A DNA stretch of 5,748 nucleotides from Deltaproteobacteria bacterium (GTDB taxonomy: Bacteria; Desulfobacterota; Desulfobacteria; Desulfobacterales; JAFDHS01): contig JAFDHS010000071.1 of NCBI GenBank assembly GCA_019308655.1, positions 1-5,748 on the forward strand, in the 5' to 3' direction. This document shows, piece by piece, positions 1 through 3,551 of the stretch (the stretch's first letter is position 1; every line of letters begins with the position of its first letter). The translations under genes were made by a program, and so were the position numbers. The notes under the pieces are model-generated. The model did no database searches. It saw only the letters and a program-made list of their open reading frames with translations, and was not told the origin of the DNA.

Positions 1-692
1 GTGTAGTCCAGAAGCCCCATGAGATCCCACTTGTCGTTCATGGCGTAGCGGAGTGTCAGGTCTACGCCGATATCCTTTATGCCTGAATCTGCGCTGTATT
101 TCGGCAAACCACTTCGGATGGCGTCTTTGGCATCGACGGAAAAATAGGTTTCCATGTAGTCATCGTCGGCATAGGTGCTGGAGACCCCGATCCGGATGGT
201 CATTTGGGGCATTCGGAAGGAGTAGCCGCCGGCGAGAGTGGCCAGAGATCCATCATGCTCATCGGACAGGTCAGCTACCCACTGAAAGCTGGCATCCCAG
301 TTGTCGATTTCAAAACCCAAAAACAGCCCGCCTTCGACGGTCTCATCAATTTCGCGCATGCGTGAAACCGGTTTGCTGTCCACATCGTCATCCCGTTTTT
401 TGCGATACTGCAGGACAGGTCCCACGTGCCAAACCTCACTTGGGGCAAGATTGGCTCGAATGGCATTTCCGGACAGTTTGATGAAATATCCACTCGGCCA
501 TTTTGCTGAAAAAAACAAGGCCGGGAAAGCTTCATAATCTTCTGAACCCTCGAATTCAGGAACAAATGCCGCTCCGGCACCGACACTGAGCTCAGGACCT
601 GCAGCCGAGGAGGTTGATGGGAGGCCGATACAGACAACACAAATCAGTGCAAAAAAAACCATTGCAATTTCAAAACCCAATTTTTTTTTCAT
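1..692 (-). CDS. MipA/OmpV family outer-membrane protein, 3' end cut by window edge
   Basis: I read this frame by hand from the ATG at 692-690; it stays open for 230 codons to the left edge. The start is supported by AAGGAG at 699-704 with a 6-nt spacer. Residues 1-30 form a Sec signal peptide: MKKK, a hydrophobic core at about 9-24, then cleavage near SSA-A (30/31). The mature part begins LSVGAGAAFVPEFEGSEDYE, the usual MipA/OmpV opening. It continues with alternating beta-strand segments, a GPVLQYRKKRDDD stretch at about residues 95-107 and the family-like TYADDDYMETYFSV at about 171-184. Family members are about 250 residues long, so perhaps 20-35 C-terminal residues ending in an aromatic barrel signature are missing. 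E. coli MipA binds the murein hydrolase MltA and the synthase PBP1B; other members have been associated with envelope stress and antibiotic response. The exact role here is unknown. It has a predicted sigma-54 promoter and is divergent from the K+ channel gene. Confidence 0.88.
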   Translation of the reverse strand, partial: MKKKLGFEIAMVFFALICVVCIGLPSTSSAAGPELSVGAGAAFVPEFEGSEDYEAFPALFFSAKWPSGYFIKLSGNAIRANLAPSEVWHVGPVLQYRKKRDDDVDSKPVSRMREIDETVEGGLFLGFEIDNWDASFQWVADLSDEHDGSLATLAGGYSFRMPQMTIRIGVSSTYADDDYMETYFSVDAKDAIRSGLPKYSADSGIKDIGVDLTLRYAMNDKWDLMGLLDY

Positions 693-780
693 TTCCTTCT
701 CCTTTTTTTAGCTTTTGTTAAAAAATGCCGATCACAAAAACTTCTACTTTCACGGTTTTTCCGGGCTTGAAGTTGATATA

Positions 781-796
781 AGCAAACGGTGTGCCG
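781..796 (-). promoter_or_regulatory. Sigma-54 (RpoN) promoter for the MipA-like gene
   Basis: On the minus strand the sequence reads CGGCACACCGTTTGCT, against the -24/-12 consensus TGGCACG-N4-TTGCW. GGCAC and TTGCT are both intact, and only the flanking T and the G after GGCAC differ. The essential GG (795-794) and GC (783-782) are exactly 10 bp apart. This puts the start of transcription near 770, with a leader of about 78 nt to the ATG at 692. Sigma-54 promoters need an activator of the NtrC type bound upstream; a candidate array lies at 918-957. No better sigma-70 promoter was seen in this orientation. Confidence 0.68.
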
Positions 797-829
797 GAAT
801 AAGCTGAATTCAAGAATGAAATGAAATAT

Positions 830-842
830 TTATTTTTTGATA
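830..842 (-). promoter_or_regulatory. Possible IHF-type bending site
   Basis: On the minus strand TATCAA-AAAA-TAA matches the IHF consensus WATCAA-N4-TTR with one mismatch. It sits at about -60 to -72 relative to the sigma-54 start, between the promoter and the upstream half-site array, where IHF often bends DNA to bring the activator to the polymerase. The surrounding DNA is so AT-rich that a match this good can arise by chance, so position is the main support. Confidence 0.25.
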
Positions 843-847
843 AAATT

Positions 848-878
848 ATCAGGTGATTATAATAAAAAATAATCTGAT
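848..878. repeat. Bulged inverted repeat
   Basis: ATCA (848-851) and GATTAT (855-860) are mirrored by ATAATC (869-874) and TGAT (875-878). This gives ten paired positions, with an unpaired GGT at 852-854 and an 8-nt A-rich centre. It lies between the sigma-54 promoter and the half-site array and upstream of both predicted transcription starts, so it would act, if at all, as DNA (a protein site or cruciform) rather than as RNA. It is AT-rich and has no T-run placed to make it a terminator. Confidence 0.4.
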
Positions 879-917
879 GACAGGATGGAGAGGGAAGCCT
901 TTAGATCAGGAATTAAG

Positions 918-957
918 TAATTGTTTTCACAATTATATGTAATTGTTTAAATAATCA
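918..957. promoter_or_regulatory. Phased TAATTGT half-site array (candidate activator binding site)
   Basis: TAATTGT (918-924), ACAATTA (929-935) and TAATTGT (940-946) are three perfect 7-mers in alternating orientation. Each is separated by 4 nt, giving an exact 11-bp period. A fourth position in phase, ATAATCA (951-957), matches ACAATTA at 5 of 7 bases. Adjacent units form two overlapping 18-bp palindromes centred at 926.5 and 937.5. These lie about 155-170 bp upstream of the sigma-54 start near 770, the usual distance for an enhancer-binding activator. They are also about 140 bp upstream of the predicted channel start, so either gene could be the target. The binding protein is not identifiable from this window. 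Confidence 0.55.
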
Positions 958-968
958 GTATAAAAAAA

Positions 969-1048
969 TGTCCATTGGCTATGTTTTGCTGAGTCCCTTA
1001 AAAGAGGGGGGATTTTCCCGTTAAAATGAGGCGTTTCCCTCATGGACA
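969..1048. repeat. Long-range inverted repeat TGTCCAT ... ATGGACA
   Basis: TGTCCAT at 969-975 is the exact reverse complement of ATGGACA at 1042-1048, and the right copy contains the -35 box TGGACA. The copies are centred 73 bp apart, about seven helical turns. Between them lie a short CCCTT-AAAA-GAGGG hairpin sequence (995-1008) and the 1026-1043 inverted repeat. The pair could be two binding sites for one looping regulator, or a chance 7-mer match; the sequence alone cannot decide. Confidence 0.3.
1026..1043. promoter_or_regulatory. Inverted repeat ATGAGG-N6-CCTCAT next to the channel promoter
   Basis: A perfect 6-bp inverted repeat with a 6-bp spacer, 18 bp in all, ends on the first base of the -35 box. 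Its centre at 1034.5 is about 43 bp upstream of the predicted start near 1078, a position typical of an activator that touches polymerase at the -35 element; a repressor is also possible. Because it lies upstream of the predicted start it is more likely a dimer-binding operator than an RNA hairpin. Confidence 0.4.
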
Positions 1049-1071
1049 AAACAGACTCGGTTTTTTATACT
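1043..1071 (+). promoter_or_regulatory. Sigma-70-type promoter of the K+ channel gene
   Basis: TGGACA (1043-1048; 5 of 6 to TTGACA) and TATACT (1066-1071; 5 of 6 to TATAAT) are separated by the optimal 17 bp. Transcription should begin near 1078, giving a leader of about 87 nt before the TTG start at 1165. This is the best promoter match I found upstream of the channel gene. Confidence 0.6.
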
Positions 1072-1150
1072 TTATTATAGATTTCAGGGGGAATGTCAGG
1101 ACGGTAAATCCATCAAGCAACGCTTATTCCGGAGAATGTTACGGCCAAAT

Positions 1151-1156
1151 AGGAGG
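1151..1156 (+). promoter_or_regulatory. Ribosome binding site that fixes a TTG start
   Basis: AGGAGG is a full Shine-Dalgarno core, 8 nt before the TTG at 1165-1167. The in-frame stop TAG at 1150-1152 overlaps its first two bases, so translation in this frame cannot begin upstream. The next in-frame ATG would remove the first membrane segment and begin inside the second. TTG is therefore the start. Confidence 0.85.
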
Positions 1157-1164
1157 AAAATAAT

Positions 1165-1824
1165 TTGATTTTTGAAAAATACTTTCATGGCAGATTTACG
1201 GCCCTGCTTTTTTGCATTTTCTGTTATTTGTTCATCGCCCCTCTTTTGCAGAATTTTCCCGGTATCAGTATCCTGATGAGTATCTTTATAACCGCTATAC
1301 TTATTTCGGGAATATACTCTGTAAGTCAACGGAAACATGTTGCTGTTTTTGCAGTTTCTCTGGCCCTTCCCATGGTGATATCATTATGGGTTAATGAGTT
1401 TGTCCCTAAACCGTTTTTGGTAATAGCAGGCGATTTTTTCGGGATATTGTTCATGACCTATCTGGTCGTTCTTATTTTATCCACCGTCATGAAAGCCAAA
1501 GAGGTGACCCCTGATGTTATTTATGGCGCCATAATCGTTTATCTGTTTATCGGTATAATCTGGGCTTTTCTTTTCAGGATTCTCATGAATCTGCAACCGG
1601 GAGCATTTACTATTCAACCCACCGGTTTTCAGGAAAGCCGCTCCCTTTTTAGCTATTTCAGCTTTGTCACCTTGACGACTTTGGGATATGGGGACATTTC
1701 CCCTCTTTCAGCCATTGCACGTTCCTTTACTTATCTGGAGGCGGTCATCGGTCAGATTTATTTGACCGTACTGGTGGCCAGGCTGGTTGGGATTCACATA
1801 TCTCAGTCCCTTGAAAAAAAGTAA
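1165..1824 (+). CDS. Six-segment potassium channel protein (Ion_trans_2 pore)
   Basis: This 219-residue membrane protein should form a K+-selective pore in the inner membrane, presumably as a tetramer. The selectivity filter TTLGYGD is at residues 171-177, behind a pore helix at about 160-172. Hydrophobic segments lie at about 11-28, 34-52, 58-75, 84-108, 117-142 and 187-211, with the last two framing the pore. No segment has the regularly spaced arginines of a voltage sensor, and there is no RCK/TrkA_N or cyclic-nucleotide domain, so the gating signal is unknown. The 'VTPDVIYGA', 'FVTLTTLGYGDISP' and 'GQIYLTVLVARLVG' stretches match a common family of compact proteobacterial K+ channels. The start is TTG, backed by AGGAGG. 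The gene has its own predicted promoter, is divergent from the MipA-like gene and ends 10 bp before the convergent efflux genes. Family assignment is firm; physiological role (K+ release, membrane potential or osmotic balance) is inference. Confidence 0.92.
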   Translation: MIFEKYFHGRFTALLFCIFCYLFIAPLLQNFPGISILMSIFITAILISGIYSVSQRKHVAVFAVSLALPMVISLWVNEFVPKPFLVIAGDFFGILFMTYLVVLILSTVMKAKEVTPDVIYGAIIVYLFIGIIWAFLFRILMNLQPGAFTIQPTGFQESRSLFSYFSFVTLTTLGYGDISPLSAIARSFTYLEAVIGQIYLTVLVARLVGIHISQSLEKK

Positions 1825-1834
1825 CGTAGACGTA

Positions 1835-3478
1835 TTACCAATCCGGACGCTGCCACTTCTTTCTGCTTTCTTCAGCAGTTGGAGTTTCCAGCTTCTCCGG
1901 AGAAAGCAGGGTCCCCCAATTCGTCCGGCCGCTCATTTCCTTTTTAGTCTCCTCCGGGACAAAGTCCTTCCCGGCACGGATCTGCCATCCACCGCCCAGG
2001 GCTTTGTACATGGCAATCAAATTCAGGAGAACAGATCCTCTGGTTTCGGTCAGGAGGTCTTGCTCCTGGGCCTGAAATCGTTGTGTATCAAGCACCCGCT
2101 GATAATCTACCAGTCCTTCCCGGTACTGAATCATGGAAAGATCAACCGAACGCGTGGCTGCTTTTACGCTTTCCGATAAGAATTCTACTTCTTCCTGTGT
2201 TCGCAAAAAACCGACCATAGCGTCTTCCACTTCCTGAGCAGCCCTGAGTACGGTGTCCTGGTAATTGACAGTTAATTGCTGAAAGCGGGCATCCTGAACA
2301 CGAACCCTGTTTTTGATGCGTCCGTAGTTAAGGATGTCCCAGGTAAAAGCAGGACCGCCGAAGAATTCGATGCTGTCGGAATCCCACAGGTCGCTGAAGG
2401 AGCTGCCGCCGGGAAAACCTGCTGCCGTAATATCTGAATCGCCGGCCCGTAACCCGATGGAACCGAAAAGAGAAAAATGGGGATAAAGGTCTGCCTTCGC
2501 CACTCCGATCAGGGCGCTCTGGGCAGTGAGTTTACGCTCTGCAAAGCGGATATCCGGGCGCCGGCGCAGTAATTCCGCCGGCACACCGACGCCCACCTCG
2601 GCAGGTATCGTCGGAATAGACTTTGGCGCGTTGAGTATCTCCTTGAGTTCACCGGGAAGGGTCCCCAGCAGAATGGCAAGTCCGTTGTTTGACTGACGCA
2701 GACTGACTTCCAGCCGGGGAATCGTAGCTTGAGTGTCCCGTAAAAGCGCCTTGGCCTGTTGCACGTCCAGTTCGGTGATGTCTCCTTCATTGAAGCGTAC
2801 TTCGGTGATTTGAAGGGACTGTTCCTGAATTTTTACGTTCTCTTTTGCAATTGCCAGACGGGCCTCAAGGGTTTGAATCAGGATATACGTACGGGCTACC
2901 TCAGCGGTGAGGGTCACCAGGATGTCGTCATAGCTTGCAATTGAAGCTTCCAGGTTGCCGATGTCGGATTCGACGGCACGGCGGAATTTACCCCAGAAGT
3001 CCAGTTCCCAGGCGGCATCAAATCCTAAATCAATATCACCGTAATGAAAGTCGGCACCCGGGGCGGTATTTGCAGTGTTTTTGCTTATGTCCGTGTAGGT
3101 GTATCCTCCCCCCACTGATTGTGATTGCGGGTAGAGATTTCCAGCAGCGATGCCTAATTGAGCACGGGCTTCCAGGATTCTGATCCCTGCGATTTGAAGA
3201 GAAAGGTTCTGTTGGTAAGCCTTTTCGATGAGCGTATTAAGGGCCGGATCATCGAATACGGTCCACCACCGGCCAAAATCCGCCGGTTCACTTTTGATGG
3301 CCGGATCGTTTTTCTCGATCCATTTCTGAGGCTGACGTACTTGGGGCTTGATATAATCCGGCCCGACCGCGCATCCGGCAAACAGTAAAGCCAACATCGC
3401 CGGACCTGATATGTATTTAAACAGCCTCTTTTTTGCAAAACTGATAATTGATCCAAAGATGAGATAGTACTTTAGCAT
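1835..3478 (-). CDS. OprM/NodT-type outer-membrane factor lipoprotein of RND efflux system
   Basis: This 547-residue protein is the trimeric outer-membrane exit duct of a tripartite exporter. The signal peptide runs to a lipobox-like LLFAGC with Cys36 as the predicted lipidated residue, followed by AVGPDY, the usual NodT/OprM start. Two OEP repeats follow (about 75-260 and 295-495). Family hallmarks include WWTVFDDPALNTLI (71-84), ELLRRRPDIRFAERKL (302-317), VAKADLYPHFSLFGSIG (326-342), YREGLVDYQRVLDTQR (452-467) and MYKALGGGW (490-498). Most relatives end within about 20 residues of ALGGGW; this one has a charged tail of about 49 residues. The ATG has AAGGAG 7 nt upstream. The gene follows the RND permease in the same direction after 73 bp, so they are probably co-transcribed. 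It ends 10 bp from the convergent K+ channel gene, so the 3' ends of the transcripts likely overlap. Substrate is unknown. Confidence 0.93.
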   Translation of the reverse strand: MLKYYLIFGSIISFAKKRLFKYISGPAMLALLFAGCAVGPDYIKPQVRQPQKWIEKNDPAIKSEPADFGRWWTVFDDPALNTLIEKAYQQNLSLQIAGIRILEARAQLGIAAGNLYPQSQSVGGGYTYTDISKNTANTAPGADFHYGDIDLGFDAAWELDFWGKFRRAVESDIGNLEASIASYDDILVTLTAEVARTYILIQTLEARLAIAKENVKIQEQSLQITEVRFNEGDITELDVQQAKALLRDTQATIPRLEVSLRQSNNGLAILLGTLPGELKEILNAPKSIPTIPAEVGVGVPAELLRRRPDIRFAERKLTAQSALIGVAKADLYPHFSLFGSIGLRAGDSDITAAGFPGGSSFSDLWDSDSIEFFGGPAFTWDILNYGRIKNRVRVQDARFQQLTVNYQDTVLRAAQEVEDAMVGFLRTQEEVEFLSESVKAATRSVDLSMIQYREGLVDYQRVLDTQRFQAQEQDLLTETRGSVLLNLIAMYKALGGGWQIRAGKDFVPEETKKEMSGRTNWGTLLSPEKLETPTAEESRKKWQRPDW

Positions 3479-3485
3479 GTTACTG

Positions 3486-3491
3486 CTCCTT
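3486..3491 (-). promoter_or_regulatory. Ribosome binding site of the outer-membrane factor
   Basis: On the minus strand AAGGAG lies 7 nt before the ATG at 3478-3476. It supports the long 35-residue signal region over the internal Met28, which would leave too short a signal peptide before Cys36. Confidence 0.75.
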
Positions 3492-3551
3492 GTGTTTTCA
3501 GCAGGCCATTGTTGGGTTTCGCATCCGGATGTTTAACTCGCTTATCAGCCG

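Larger units (their letters stand above)
693..1164. other. Divergent intergenic control region
   Basis: This 472-bp gene-free stretch separates the start codons of the minus-strand MipA-like gene and the plus-strand K+ channel gene. It is clearly more AT-rich than the genes beside it. It holds a sigma-54 promoter facing left, a phased half-site array, a bulged inverted repeat, and a sigma-70-type promoter with an adjacent inverted repeat facing right, each listed separately. The predicted leaders are about 78 nt for the left gene and 87 nt for the right gene. I see no tRNA, known riboswitch consensus, insertion-sequence end or GC-rich intrinsic terminator in it. Confidence 0.85.

Noticed and set aside
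53..640. Long open frames on both strands across the MipA-like gene (for example 53-481 plus, 275-640 minus).
   Set aside because: Their translations are rich in Arg, Cys, His and Trp and resemble no family, whereas the 692-to-1 minus frame gives a signal peptide and MipA/OmpV motifs; they are frame shadows.
718..813. Minus-strand open frame from TTG at 813, whose 3' part reads like protein (…NFKPGKTVKVEVFVIGIF) and ends just before the MipA-like gene's ribosome site.
   Set aside because: It has no ATG, no Shine-Dalgarno before the TTG, only 31 codons, and its upstream extension is AT-rich with no coding look. The sigma-54 promoter lies within it and would initiate inside the frame.
976..990. 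Plus-strand sigma-54-like sequence TGGCTATGTTTTGCT upstream of the channel gene.
   Set aside because: GG and GC are 9 bp apart, not the required 10, and CAC after GG is missing. The sigma-70-type promoter at 1043-1071 is a better candidate.
968..1024. An 18-codon plus-strand ORF starting ATG at 968.
   Set aside because: It has no ribosome binding site, lies upstream of the predicted transcription start, and overlaps the inverted repeats.
968..1066. Riboswitch-like leader made of the CCCTT/GAGGG and ATGAGG/CCTCAT hairpins closed by TGTCC/GGACA.
   Set aside because: It lies upstream of the predicted transcription start near 1078, matches no riboswitch consensus I know, and the outer and inner stems compete for bases 1042-1043.
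1136..1168. A 10-codon leader ORF (ATG at 1136) whose stop TGA overlaps the channel's TTG start.
   Set aside because: Its GGAG is only 1 nt from the ATG, too close to work, and two of its codons are simply the channel's Shine-Dalgarno sequence. The overlap is probably chance.
1813..1834. T-run on the minus strand just after the outer-membrane factor stop, as a possible terminator.
   Set aside because: The seven Ts come from lysine codons at the end of the channel gene, and the preceding stem is only three to four pairs.
1893..1904. Perfect palindrome TTCTCCGGAGAA.
   Set aside because: It lies inside the outer-membrane factor coding region, has no loop to fold as a hairpin and no T-run; it is explained by codons.
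3522..3531. Palindrome CATCCGGATG in the permease to outer-membrane-factor gap.
   Set aside because: It is short, has no loop and no T-run, and no promoter elements are beside it; not enough for an operator or terminator call.
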